Shown: piece by piece, positions 45,498 to 56,481 of the stretch | Position numbering within the stretch: position 1 is the stretch's first letter | Layout of the letters: each line of letters begins with the position of its first letter | Notes under the pieces: model-generated | What the model saw: only the letters and a program-made list of their open reading frames with translations | Told to the model about the DNA's origin: nothing | The model's database searches: none | Program-made: the position numbers and the translations under genes | Source: Dactylonectria macrodidyma | Taxonomy: Eukaryota > Ascomycota > Sordariomycetes > Hypocreales > Nectriaceae | NCBI GenBank assembly: GCA_020744425.1 | Contig: JAGMUV010000017.1 | Coordinates: forward strand, 1,302,001 to 1,366,000 | DNA length: 64,000 bases | Direction of reading: 5' to 3'

Positions 45498-47591
45498 ATG
45501 CCCCCGCCGAATCCGGACTGGGTCAAGGCCCTCAAGCCCTCGGGCCCTCAGGGATCAGAGCTACTCGCTCAGGAGAGAGCTAAATCCGATCTGAATGTGG
45601 ATCAGCTTGCCACCTTCCTGTTCACCAATGAGGTTCTGCAGAGAAACGCGAGAATCCTCGAGATTCTCTCGTCAGACCCCGTCTTCGACAAGACGCAGAA
45701 CTACTTCCGCGGCAGGCGCGACAGACTCGAGGCTGCTCTGGCGAGGGCAAAGGCATTGAGACGACTTTCGGTCAAGCACCAATGGAGCGACGAAGAGTAC
45801 GAGGCCGCCAATGATCTCATCAGCGAGCCGACCCCTTACGGCCTACATGCGTCCATGTTCTTGAAGACTTTGGAGGAGCAGGGAACACCGGAGCAGCACA
45901 AATTGTTCCTCGAGCCAGCTCGGAGATACGAGTACATCGGATGTTACGCGCAGACTGAACTCGGCCACGGATCTAATGTCCGCGGCTTGGAGACGACAGC
46001 CACCTGGGATCCCAAGGACAAAACCTTTACTATTCATTCACCTCATCTTACCGCGTCTAAATGGTGGATCGGATCACTAGGCAAAGCTGCCAACCATGCT
46101 GTAGTGGTTGCCCAGCTCATCATGAACGGCAGGTCGTATGGCCCGCACCCATTTGTCGTTCCAATTCGAGACCTCAAAACCCACCAACCGCTCCCCGATA
46201 TCCACGTTGGAGATATTGGCCCCAAGTTCGGTTACAACACCATGGATAACGGATTCTTGCTCTTCAACCACGTCAAGATTCCCCACCGTAATCTGCTTGC
46301 CCGATTCTCTGGCGTCGACCCAGAGACGAGCAAGTACATCAAGCCATCTAATGCAGCGCTTGTCTACGGTACTATGACCTACATCCGATCTGGAATCGTC
46401 CTTCAGTCAGGATCCGTGCTCGCCAGAGGTGTGACCATCGCCACCCGTTACTGCGCGGTTCGACGTCAGTTCCAAGACCGCGACTCTCCCGAGGGCGAGT
46501 CTGGCGAGAACCAAGTCCTCAACTACACTATGGTGCAGCACCGCATCCTGCCGCTACTGGCATCTTCCTATGCGCTGTATTTTACTGGTCGCTCTATGAT
46601 CAACCTTTACAAGGCCAACCAGAGTCGCATGGCCCAGGAACAGGGTGCGCTGCGCTCAAAGCGAAACCCCGGGCCCGAGGAGCTCAACCCCAGCAGCGAC
46701 CTCTTGGCTGATCTTCATGCCATTTCGTGTGCGCTGAAGGCTTTTGCGTCCACTACAGCGGCTGAAGGCCTGGAGGTGTGTCGCCGCGCTTGTGGTGGCC
46801 ACGGTTACTCTGCCTTCTCTGGCATTGGAACCTGGTATGCTGATTACCTGCCCACCGTGACCTGGGAGGGTGACAACTACATGCTCACCCAGCAAGTAGC
46901 TCGCTACTTGCTCAAGTCTGCCCGTGCCGTTCTTTCGGGCAAGGCTGGTGACAGCGGCATTTCCCTTGTCTTCAAGGAGTTCATCCGGAGAAAGGATGTC
47001 GGTGCCGCCTTTGATGTCCTCGACAGCGACCAAGATCTCGTTGATGCCTTTGCTTGGCGAGTTGCCTTTTTGACTTTCGAGGCCCTCAAGCACAGAGACG
47101 AGGAGAAGCAGTCGTGGAACAGCCTGCTGATTGACTTCTGGCGTCTGTCTACTGCCTTTGCGCAGTACCATGTGGTCAAGAACTTCCACGAGGCGCTCCT
47201 CGACGAAACGACAAAGGCCGAGCTGGATCCCAGCACAGTGGTTGTGCTTCGCCAGCTGTTCCAGCTGTTCGCTCTGCACCACTTGACAGAACACGCTTCC
47301 GAGTTCTTCACCAGTGCCGCTACCACTGTGCGCCAGATCCAGCTCACGCGCACGAAGCGCACGCTGGCTCTTCTCGACCAGGTCCGACCCCATGCCGTCA
47401 GGCTGGTCGACGCTTGGAAGTTCCCAGACTGGCAGCTGGACAGCTCTCTGGGCCGTTATGACGGCAAGGTGTACGAGGATATGTTCCACAGGGCTTCTGA
47501 GGTAAACCCGATTAACGATATCGTGTTTGACCCTTACCCTGAGTCTTCTGTTTTGTTCCGGGAAGAGGGAAAGCCGAAGTCAAAGCTGTAG
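45498..47591 (+). CDS. Peroxisomal acyl-CoA oxidase
   Basis: Single exon, 697 residues, the normal size of fungal acyl-CoA oxidases. The order is an N-terminal helical domain, a beta-domain with YAQTELGHGSNVRGLET (FAD/substrate region), the YCAVRRQF segment in the central helical bundle, and a TWEGDN motif whose Glu (about 457) is the expected catalytic base. The protein ends in SKL, a type 1 peroxisomal targeting signal. It catalyses the first, H2O2-forming step of peroxisomal beta-oxidation. The sequence around the start (CAACAATGC) is a good initiation context. There are no introns. The long antisense ORF at 46656-47489 is a shadow. Confidence 0.96.
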   Translation: MPPPNPDWVKALKPSGPQGSELLAQERAKSDLNVDQLATFLFTNEVLQRNARILEILSSDPVFDKTQNYFRGRRDRLEAALARAKALRRLSVKHQWSDEEYEAANDLISEPTPYGLHASMFLKTLEEQGTPEQHKLFLEPARRYEYIGCYAQTELGHGSNVRGLETTATWDPKDKTFTIHSPHLTASKWWIGSLGKAANHAVVVAQLIMNGRSYGPHPFVVPIRDLKTHQPLPDIHVGDIGPKFGYNTMDNGFLLFNHVKIPHRNLLARFSGVDPETSKYIKPSNAALVYGTMTYIRSGIVLQSGSVLARGVTIATRYCAVRRQFQDRDSPEGESGENQVLNYTMVQHRILPLLASSYALYFTGRSMINLYKANQSRMAQEQGALRSKRNPGPEELNPSSDLLADLHAISCALKAFASTTAAEGLEVCRRACGGHGYSAFSGIGTWYADYLPTVTWEGDNYMLTQQVARYLLKSARAVLSGKAGDSGISLVFKEFIRRKDVGAAFDVLDSDQDLVDAFAWRVAFLTFEALKHRDEEKQSWNSLLIDFWRLSTAFAQYHVVKNFHEALLDETTKAELDPSTVVVLRQLFQLFALHHLTEHASEFFTSAATTVRQIQLTRTKRTLALLDQVRPHAVRLVDAWKFPDWQLDSSLGRYDGKVYEDMFHRASEVNPINDIVFDPYPESSVLFREEGKPKSKL

Positions 47592-47922
47592 TTGTATTTT
47601 AAGAATATTATGACCCATAGACAGGTAGTTAGATTGGAAGCACATATATACAAACTTTTATTGCGATAACCCCCATACATAGTTAGTCTATATGTCCCAG
47701 ATTCATGTATCAAGCAATTTCCTCGTATCCATTCTTGCGGATGGAGTCGTCTTCGGATGTTGCCTTCACTTGTACAATTCTGCATAGCTCATATTCAGAC
47801 CCTGTAGACTCTTCATCTGGATTCCGAACTCGCCTGGAAGTGGTCGTCGAAGGCGTCAAGTGAGATTTTGTATTCGGTAGGTCTTCGGTTGGTGAATGCC
47901 ACTGGCCATTTGCTCGGCGGCT
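47592..47922. other. 3' region between convergent genes
   Basis: AT-rich 3' flank; probable polyadenylation regions of both neighbours. No gene is seen. Confidence 0.5.
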
Positions 47923-48788
47923 TTAGGTGGGATTGATCCCATAGCCTTCATTCTCTGAGGTCCATCCGAAGCCTCGATGTTTGAACAGGGGACGGAATGT
48001 GGCGATGCAAGCTGCGATGATGCCCAAGGCCGGCTCCATCACGGTCCAGATTGCGATATCGCTAAGAGTTCAACGTTAGGGTGAAACGCCATTGGTCGTA
48101 AAGTTGACATGTTTAAGACGCACGTTAATACATAAATAAAGCTGACAGATGGTTTTTGATGTGTCACGTAGGGGATACGCACAACGAGTACCACCCCAGC
48201 TCTGTTTCCCCTCTTTGTTCTTCTGTTGATTTGGACATGCCAGAGCAGCGAAATCGGCAACAGGCCCAGACACCAATCGGAAAGAGCCGAGACGATGCTA
48301 TGAACAATCACCGAATATGCCACGACATTTTTGTCAATGCAATGACTTTCATCTCCGTACACTTGTCTCCAGAAATATGCGACTGGGTAGCACTGGAAAA
48401 CCAGGATGAAGAAGAACGCAATCGCAACGATGGCAATGAGTCCGAGATTGGTCCAAATGATCCATCGATGGATCGTGTTGGGACCTAGGCGGAGTAATAG
48501 AAGACAAAGAGAACATCGGACTGCCATTGAGATTGGTGGGTACAGAACCTCACACATATACCATGCTCTTAGTGACCGTGCCGCCTGATCGGGACTGGCT
48601 ATGCGTGATGTGAATATACCTGTCGCCCCGTTCACGACGCCATCCATGGCGATCGCACTATATGCGGTATACGCCGCCTGTGATGAGGAAAACGAGTTGG
48701 ACGAGAAACAATTGACCACCTCGGCCAAGCTGCTTAGAATTTTGTCGTCATCTATCGACATTATGTCCTGGTACACAAGAAGTACCAC
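47923..48788 (-). CDS. shortened Pth11/rhodopsin-like membrane protein
   Basis: Two exons are predicted, 48124-48788 and 47923-48061, joined by a 62-bp intron (GTGCGT ... CTTAG), giving 267 residues. After the splice the sequence TDIAIWTVMEPALGIIAA is the conserved seventh-helix region of fungal rhodopsin-domain membrane proteins. GDWCLGLLPI-like and YPVAYFW segments also match. The first two helices normally present are missing or unrecognisable, and the sixth helix is short (AGVVLVVRIPYV). A CATATAAGG box about 85 bp upstream suggests the gene really starts here. It may be a reduced or decaying member of the family; an overlooked upstream exon is the alternative. Confidence 0.62.
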
Positions 48789-50567
48789 AGAATTGTTTTG
48801 TTAACAAGAGCGTGGTAAAGCCTGTGAGTCTACAGTGATCCGTCTGACTGGAGTCGCATTTGCCCATCCTTATATGGACAGGGCGTGAGTGGCGGCAAGT
48901 TCAAAAACGGTATGCCGCTTCAGCGCAACACACGTGGCACATGGGGCCTTGCACACTTTGGAATGGTATCACGACATGGGCTTTATTTACCCGCACCAAT
49001 ATTACCTATGAAGATAGCGTGAAGAACCAGGGGGGGCTCAAGGCAAGTTGCGAGGTACGAATAGAGGGCTTAGTTTTCGCCACGTGACAAGGATGTTCTG
49101 CAATCGTGATGAGCATTGGTGAAAGTATTGAAAAGAGATATGGCTAGCACGAAAAGTGTCATTCGTGGCACGGATAACTGCCAAAGGTAGTGAAAATGAC
49201 CGTTTCCATGGAGAGCTGACATGCCAATTAGGCTAGGGTTGCAGTTTATTAAGGAGATGAAACAACTTCCGTCTTGGTCAGACCGTTATCGAGATATTTC
49301 CCTTTCCTAACCGACGTCTCCGGTGGCGACGCAGCGTCCAGAGATAATTGTCTTCAACAAGTCAGTAAAATTTGTCTGACATATTCTTATGTGGGATTTT
49401 TCGGATTCCTAGGTGAGCGTCCATGTTTTGACAGGTCTGCCACGGTGACCAGGGAGGTGGGTGAAGTTGGCTGCCACACTGAGGACACTAACTATATGGC
49501 AAGTCGACAGATCACATGAAGGAATAATCGTACATATTGGAGGATAATTGTGTTTGGTCTAAGCCCATGGCAGAGCGCGTACTCCGTAAGGACGGCAAGG
49601 TAGTGGAATGGCTAGCTAGGAAACCTTAAATGGCGGCAACCATGACAAAAGCAAGTACCTTTTGGAGTTTTGGTGGGTTGAAAAGGAGGTGGAGATGAGC
49701 GTTGGCACCGATCATGGATGGTGGTGAGGGTGCCGAAAACCTAGATTGCATTTGTGAGCTGTGATATCCTCAACGAGTCAATAGTAACACGATGGCTACT
49801 TCGCAGGGACGAGACCCTCAACAAGGTGTGACGAAGTGGCATCATGTCCAGTTCAGTCTAGACTACACTTACCATATTCGGCTCAAGTTCCGAATCCGCT
49901 CTGGATTCGATGACGCTAAGCCAGCCAAGTAATTTCTTTTTTTTAACCCAGAGAGCTTCAAAATCCGTCGCTATTGGGTTAGGTAAGAGCTGTTGAATGT
50001 ACGGCCATATGAAACACCGCCAACATTTATCGTCTACGAGGTAGGTCTTGTGGCTGAGGGTAGGATGGAAATAGAGGCCGATTGCTTGTGTCGATTTGAT
50101 CAATCACTTCTCAAAGGGATTTTAGTTCTATATTTAGTAGTCACCTGTGATTCTTCTTCGTCAGTCTGACTATGACACATCATGATCCAACTTCATTAAT
50201 ATCAGGCCTTTCGAATACCGCCGGCTATTGCTTCATGTTTGGTGGAATGGCTTGAACAACATCCCTGGTTCTGGGCTTCGACACCCCGCAGAATGGCAAG
50301 GATGCTAGGATGTGCACGGGGTCTAGATCAGACTTAGAGGTCTAGATTACGAAAAGCTGTATGTCTCAATTGGCAGTAGATACGCTCACTCAAGCGAAGG
50401 CCACAAATCTGCGCTATGACAATGAATCATCTTTCGACCCTGCTGGTTCAAGAAGTTGAGTACTGAAGCTTAGCTACTGCGACATGTGAATTCGACGTGA
50501 TACTACTTAAATTGATGCGGTAGTGAGTGATTAACTCACGCGTGCATGAGAAGCTAGCTCAGAGGCT
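48789..50567. other. intergenic region
   Basis: About 1.8 kb without a supported gene between the membrane protein start and the 3' end of the sugar transporter. Short ORFs at 48,860, 49,274 and 49,858 show no family pattern. Confidence 0.5.
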
Positions 50568-52498
50568 CTAAAACTTGCTCTCCCTGGCCTTTTCATCATG
50601 GCACGCGCTGTCATCTCCCGCCAGCTTCTCAGGGTCAACTAGGTTGGCACCAGGAACCTCCTCGAACACGCTAGCAATCTCCTCCAGCGATTTGCCCTTT
50701 GTCTCCGGGAAGATGAACCAGACCACGGTCAAAAAGACGACGTTGAGGCAGCAGAAGAGGATGTAGTACCTCCAACCAATGCTGGCCATGGCGACCGGGT
50801 TAGCGAGCTGTCCGACAATCAAGGAAGCATTGGTGCAGATGAGCGTAAATGCGACACCCCAGCTTCTCAGCTCGTATGGGAAGATTTCGGTCGGATAGGA
50901 GTATAGTAGCGGCGTTAGGGCGATGTCGTAGTGGAAGTAGAAGACAAAGAGCATCGGGATGACGGCGTATCCCAGCGACATTGCCTCGGTGACTTCGAAC
51001 CGAGCGTTCAGGATAGTCCAGATCTATGTGTTCAATGGTAAGCAAACCGGCGTGGTTCTGACTTGGGAGCACGTACAGTATATGCGATGGCCATTCCAGC
51101 AGCAGACCACAGGAAGAGAAATCTTCGACCAAGCCTGTCTACTAGCATGGCGCCGCAGGACATTGAAACGATGAAGTTGAAGATCTGCAGGCCGCCGTTG
51201 ATGAGAGACTGATGGGTTGCATTTGTGATGCCGACGCCGTCGAGGACAAGTGTGAGGTAATATGACACGACCGAGTTCCCAGACCACTGTGCAGCGACGC
51301 CGACCATAGCAGAGATGAGGATTCGTCTGCGGTTGGCAGGGCTCGACAAGATGTATTGGAGGCTTGTTCTTTCGGATGTGGTTTCGGTTCGGAGGGCGTC
51401 TTGGATCTGGGCAAGCTCGTGTTTCACGAGGAGTGAGTCTCGGTCACCATTTGCGTGGTGCTTGATCAGCAGTTCTCGGGCCACGTCGACGTGACCTTTA
51501 GCAACCAGGTACCTATGGTTCAAAGGAACCGGTTAGATGATAACCTTCTGGTTGGAGAAACGAGCATCGTGGCACACTTACCTAGGCGACTCTGGAAGAT
51601 AATACGAGAAGCAGAGCTGGAGGAGAGGAGCGGCACCCTGGAAAAGGGTAGGGATTCTCCAACTCCAGTCTCCCGACATCTTTAGAGTACCAAACGTGAT
51701 CCAAGCCGCAGCAATGGATCCAACAAACTAGCCGCGAGAGTTAAGACATGCTAATAAGTGGTGAAGGGATTTATGGGGATGACTAACGTAGAAGCAGTGG
51801 TACAAGGCAGTGATCTTGCCGCGATGCGTCGGATACGACAGCTCAGCCAGCAGAATGGGACTCGGCTGCGACATGACGCCAGCGCCAAATCCGAGCAGCC
51901 AGCGAGAGAAGACGAGCATGCCAAAGTTGACAGCGCCAGCCTGGATGCCGGCGCCGACGACGGCGATGGTAAAGGCAAGGACGAGGGCGACCTTGCGGCC
52001 GTAGCGGTTCGAAAAGGGCGCCACGAACAAGAAGCCGCAGATCTTGCCTGCAGGCATCATGGCGTTGATGGCGCCGAGCCTAGCCTTTGTCGGGAACGAG
52101 TAGAAGCTCTTCCAAGTGGGGCTGATTTGCAGCGCGTTCATCATGGCACCTAGTTTCATCATGGTCAGGTTTTGTCTGTCGGGGTTGTAAGAGACTTACC
52201 ATCGTATCCGACTGTGGCAGCTGAGAGACAGCAGATCAGGAGGATGGCATTGAGGCGGCGCAGATGGTGCTGAGTCCACCACGGATCGTCATTATCAGGA
52301 AGGGCCTAGGCGATACAAGATCAGCATCGGTGGTTGTATGAGCAGCTTTTGTACAATGTTCGTCAAGTTTTGGCATCTAGACTTCTAAGCAAGGTCAGAA
52401 ATGCATGACTTGACACGTACCATGGCGAGTTCTTGCCCGACAAGCTTAACTCTCTCTTCCATGCGCTCTTCGGCGCTCTTTGCATCGCGACGGCCCAT
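50568..52498 (-). CDS. MFS sugar transporter (hexose/disaccharide permease type)
   Basis: Six exons are predicted: 52421-52498, 52200-52305, 51788-52149, 51582-51727, 51077-51512 and 50568-51023, giving 527 residues. Sugar-transporter signatures are in order: NRYGRKVAL after helix 2, RWLLGFGAG in helix 4, PESPRYL at the end of the first half, DRLGRR after helix 8, PTEIFPYELRSWG before helix 11 and PETKGKSLEEI after helix 12. It imports a sugar across the plasma membrane; lactose/cellobiose-permease-like sequences look closest, but the substrate is not provable by eye. It is head to head with a cytosolic GH3 beta-glucosidase, which suggests import and intracellular cleavage of a beta-glucoside. 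Confidence 0.93.
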
Positions 52499-53364
52499 GG
52501 CTTGTTGAATTTCGGGATCAGGTTTAGATAAAAAGAGGCAGTGATGACCAGTGAGGAGAATTGTCGTAGAGATGATGGCCGCGAGGACATATTTATGGTC
52601 AGAGTCGTCCGAGGCTAATTCTTCACACACCACCGGGGCGCCATGGCCTCGTGATGGTTGTGGCAGGAAAGTCCGGCCTCAGTCAGAAGAGTCTTTGTGG
52701 GGAGAGAAATCCCCATGGGGAGAATCATGGCACTGACCTAGAAAACTAGACTCATGAGACAGTCGGAGTAATCCGGTCGGAGGACTCGACAAGTTTGGAG
52801 CGCCGACAATCCCCGCTGCCGACGCTCCCCGCCTCGCCTCCACTGGCGACGCCCTCACTTGTCCAATAATAGTCTAGACTGGCGCCTGTTCTGGCCTTTA
52901 GTCACCCACTGGATCCAGGATCCTGGCCAATGAAACTGGTCTGCATGTTCTAGAACTGGTGACGCCTCATCCCTGATCCCATGCAAGTTGAACCCAGATG
53001 CGCAAGAGAAGTTTGTCAAGGACCAGATGCATACTTCCATTGTCCCTTGGCCGACATTACCCGCTCCTTCATCGAATGATTCCACGCGTTTGAGCCCCTT
53101 ATTAACGGTCTTCCGCCACTGATATGCCGCCACTCCCCGCTACTAAAGTTGGCTGCCCTCAGAGGCATCACTTTGGCCAATCGCCGCCAACAACCTCTAA
53201 CAGTAATGCTAAGTTCCATGATGTCACACAGCAGGCACTGCATCCGGCTGAATACAAATAAATAGTAAAGCTTCTCCAGCTCCATGATTTGGCTTAATGT
53301 AAAGCAGCGGGAACACGCTTCCAAGTGGCACGCTACCCGACATCACTACCATCTCTTGCCCAAC
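52499..53364. promoter_or_regulatory. divergent promoter of transporter and beta-glucosidase with CreA-type motifs
   Basis: The 866-bp shared region contains four SYGGRG-type sites, the consensus of the carbon catabolite repressor CreA/CRE1: GTGGGG at 52697, and CCCCGC (reverse orientation) at 52811, 52827 and 53135. It also has the perfect palindrome TCCCCATGGGGA at 52710-52721. Glucose repression of both genes is inferred from these motifs. Confidence 0.5.
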
Positions 53365-56181
53365 ATGACTCCCCATGCTTCCACCCCGGATGCCGAGACC
53401 ATCAATGCTGCTAGAAATGCTGCCTCCATTCTCAAGCAGCTCACCCTAGAGGAGAAGGTGGCTCTGTGTGGCGGCCAGGACTGGTGGCGCACAGTGCCAA
53501 TACACAGAGGAGACTCTCTCCTTCTCCCTCACATCAAGGCAAGCTCTCTTCGCTCTCGCTCTATAATTGCGGCATTCACATTGACTTGTGACAGATGACA
53601 GATGGCCCTAATGGGGCGCGTGGTGAGAGCTATGTCAGTGGAGTCAAAGCTGCCTGCTTTCCCTGCGCCGAAAGCATTGCGGCATCATTTGACACTGAGC
53701 TGGCCTTCCAGGCCGGAAAAGAGGTTGCCCTGGAGGCAAGATCCAAGTCAGCCGATGTTCTGCTAGCGCCCACAGTTTGCCTCGTTCGAAGTCCTCTCGG
53801 TGAATTGCTTCCTGCTGTTGATTCATTGTCGCTCTTGTGGCTAATGTGCGATATTCAGGTGGACGAAACCACGAGACCTATGGCGAGGACCCGCATGTGC
53901 TTGGCACGATGGGAGCTGCATATGTCAACGGTAAGAGCAAATGCTAGGTATGATGGACAACTTAGGCTGACTGTTTTAGGCTGTCAATCCGTCGGGGTCG
54001 CAGCTACTCCTAAGCATTTCGTTGCCAATGAGATAGAGCAACGCCGAAGATTCATCTCCGCAGAAATCGCCGAGCGAGCACTAAGGGAGATCTACCTCTA
54101 CCCCTTCCAAATAATTCTCAAGGACGCTGATCCTTGGTGTTGGATGACAAGGTACGTACATGCTGATGTTCCAGCGATTCTTATTCAGATCTAACGAACG
54201 TAGTTACAATAAAGTCAATGGCACCTATGCATCAGAAAATCCCCGGCTCTTAAATGACATCCTTCGGAAAGAATGGGGCTTCGACGGCCTCGTCATGTCT
54301 GATTGGGTCGGCACCTACACGACTGTGGAAGCCATCAACGCGGGCCTCGATCTCGAGATGCCCGCTCCGCTCTTCCACCGAGGCAAGAAGCTGCTCAAGG
54401 CGGTGCAAGACGGCCAAGTTTCCACAGAGGTCCTGGATGAGAGGGCGAGGCGGGTCATCGAGCTTGTCCAGAAGACGATCCGGCTCCGAGAACCCGAGGA
54501 CAAGCCCGAGGTGTATCGCGTCAGTCCCGAACGCGACGAGTTCATTGCTCGCGCTTCGACCGAGGGCATCGTGCTCCTGAAGAACGCTAACAACGTGCTG
54601 CCCTTGAAAACTGGCGCCAAAGTTGCCGTCATCGGCCAGCATGCGATCCTCCCCGCAGTAGGAGGAGGTGGCAGTGCGCGAGTCCCCGTCGACCACCTCA
54701 TCACGCCTCTGCAAGGCCTTGAGGCTGCTGGAGTCAACTTCAGCCATGAGCTCGGCGTCCCAGTCTACGGTGCCGTGCCAGTTCCGGTCCTTCGAGTCAT
54801 CTCGCCGCCGAAATCGTCGCACCAGCCTGGTTCAGTGGACAAGCCCGTGCGGATTGAGTGGTTCAACGGATTGATTATCGGTCAGAACCCCGTTAAGGAA
54901 GACATGGTTGAGAAGTCCGAGTACATGATCAAAGAAAGGTGGCCGGCGATCCTGAACAAAGAGTATTGCACCAGGATGACGTTCGATCTCACACCCGAGA
55001 CAGCGGGAGAGCACACCTTCTCGGTCGTCACCACAGGCACGGCCTCGCTTTATGTTGACGGCGAGAAGATCTACCATCGAGAGCAGGAGCCGGTTCTCCA
55101 ACGTGAGTCGTTCTATTTCTTCAGGCCTAAGATAGAGCGGCTCGTCACGCACAAGATGGAGGCAAACAAGCGCTACGCCATCACGCTCGAGTCGTGGGCG
55201 GCGCCATGGGAGATCGCCAAGGGCAGCATTGGCGGCGAAGTGACTCAAGGTTCTGCTGTCGGATTCCTCGAGTTCGTCGATATCCCAGCGCGCATTCGAG
55301 CCGCCGCAGAAGCTGCGGAGAAGGCCGACGTCGCTGTCGTCTTCACCGGCACGACTCCTGATCTCGAGTCTGAAGGCTTTGACAGGTCAACAATGGACCT
55401 GAAGCCGCACGAGTATAATCTGATCAAGGCTGTCGCCGCGGCTAACTCCAACACCGTCATCGTCAATACTTCCGGCTCGCCTGTCTCACTGCATCAAATC
55501 TACGACGACGTTGCCGGTATTCTCCAGGCCTGGTTCCCAGGACAAGAAGCGGGTACGTCCATCACGCGTATCTTAACTGGACAAGTCAACCCCTCTGGTC
55601 GTCTACCAGTCTCGTGGCCGCGATTTATTGAGGATGCTCCTTCCTATCCCAACTGGCCGGGTGATGACAACGACGTCATCCGCTATGAAGAGGGCATCTT
55701 CCTTGGTTACCGTCACTACGATCAACCCGACAAGCCGGATGCCTTGTTCCCCTTCGGGTTCGGCTTGTCTTACACCACCTTTGGCTATGTCAGCCTCAAT
55801 ATTGCTCAGCCTGGAATCCTGAGCGAGAAGACTCCCCTGGAGGCACAGTGCGCCGTGGCTAACACAGGAGCGGTAGCTGGCAGGGCGGTTGTGCAATTCT
55901 ACGTCAGAAGATTAGAGAACGAAGGGAACAGCATTTCAAAGTTTGCTAGGCCGGCTAAGGAGCTCAAAGGATTCCGCAAATCGTCGCTCCTTGAACCTGG
56001 AGCTTCTGCCGACCTCCGTATCAGCTTCGATAAGTATGCTGTGAGCTCCTACGACACAGAAAGCTCCTGCTGGCGGGCCGAGGACGGTACCTACGAGATT
56101 CTGGTCGGGTTTTCTTCGCAGGATATTGCTGCGACGGCCACTTTCCGAGTCGAGGAGGGCTTTACGTGGACAGGCCTATAG
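53365..56181 (+). CDS. Intracellular beta-glucosidase, GH3 with PA14 insert
   Basis: Five exons are predicted: 53365-53538, 53595-53799, 53859-53930, 53980-54151 and 54204-56181, giving 866 residues. The first intron uses a GC donor (AAG|GCAAGC) and a normal AG. Domains in order are GH3 N-terminal barrel with KHFVAN and nucleophile Asp241 in MSDW, GH3 C-terminal domain, a PA14 insert (about 400-530), acid/base Glu598 in ESEGFDR, and a C-terminal fibronectin-III-like domain. No signal peptide is present, so it acts in the cytosol on imported cello-oligosaccharides or other beta-glucosides. It is divergent from a sugar transporter, with a Zn2Cys6 regulator convergent downstream. Confidence 0.92.
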
Positions 56182-56481
56182 ATTGTAGTAATATTTTAGA
56201 GCGCAAGAATAAATTCCATGTTCTATTATGATACTTCATCCACATCGTTAAAGGATAGATCGCGATGTCGATGAGAAATGCGACATACGTGACAATTAAC
56301 AGGACTTAGTATCTTAATCTAGTTAGTTCTCTCTAATACGCACTGGTGTGTCTAGCGAGGATAAACTGTATTTCGTGTAGAGCTGTTATTGTAATAAAGA
56401 ATGTTTTAACACAAACATTCGAAGCATCATGTATAAGTATAGGTAATTTAGATGTCGACCATTTCTTAGCCTCGCGAGTCG
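56182..56481. other. 3' region between convergent genes
   Basis: AT-rich 3' flank of the beta-glucosidase and the regulator. No gene is seen. Confidence 0.5.

Noticed and set aside
46656..47489. 277-codon ORF antisense to acyl-CoA oxidase
   Set aside because: It lies wholly on the reverse strand of a strongly conserved gene and has no family pattern; it is a by-product of GC-biased codon use.
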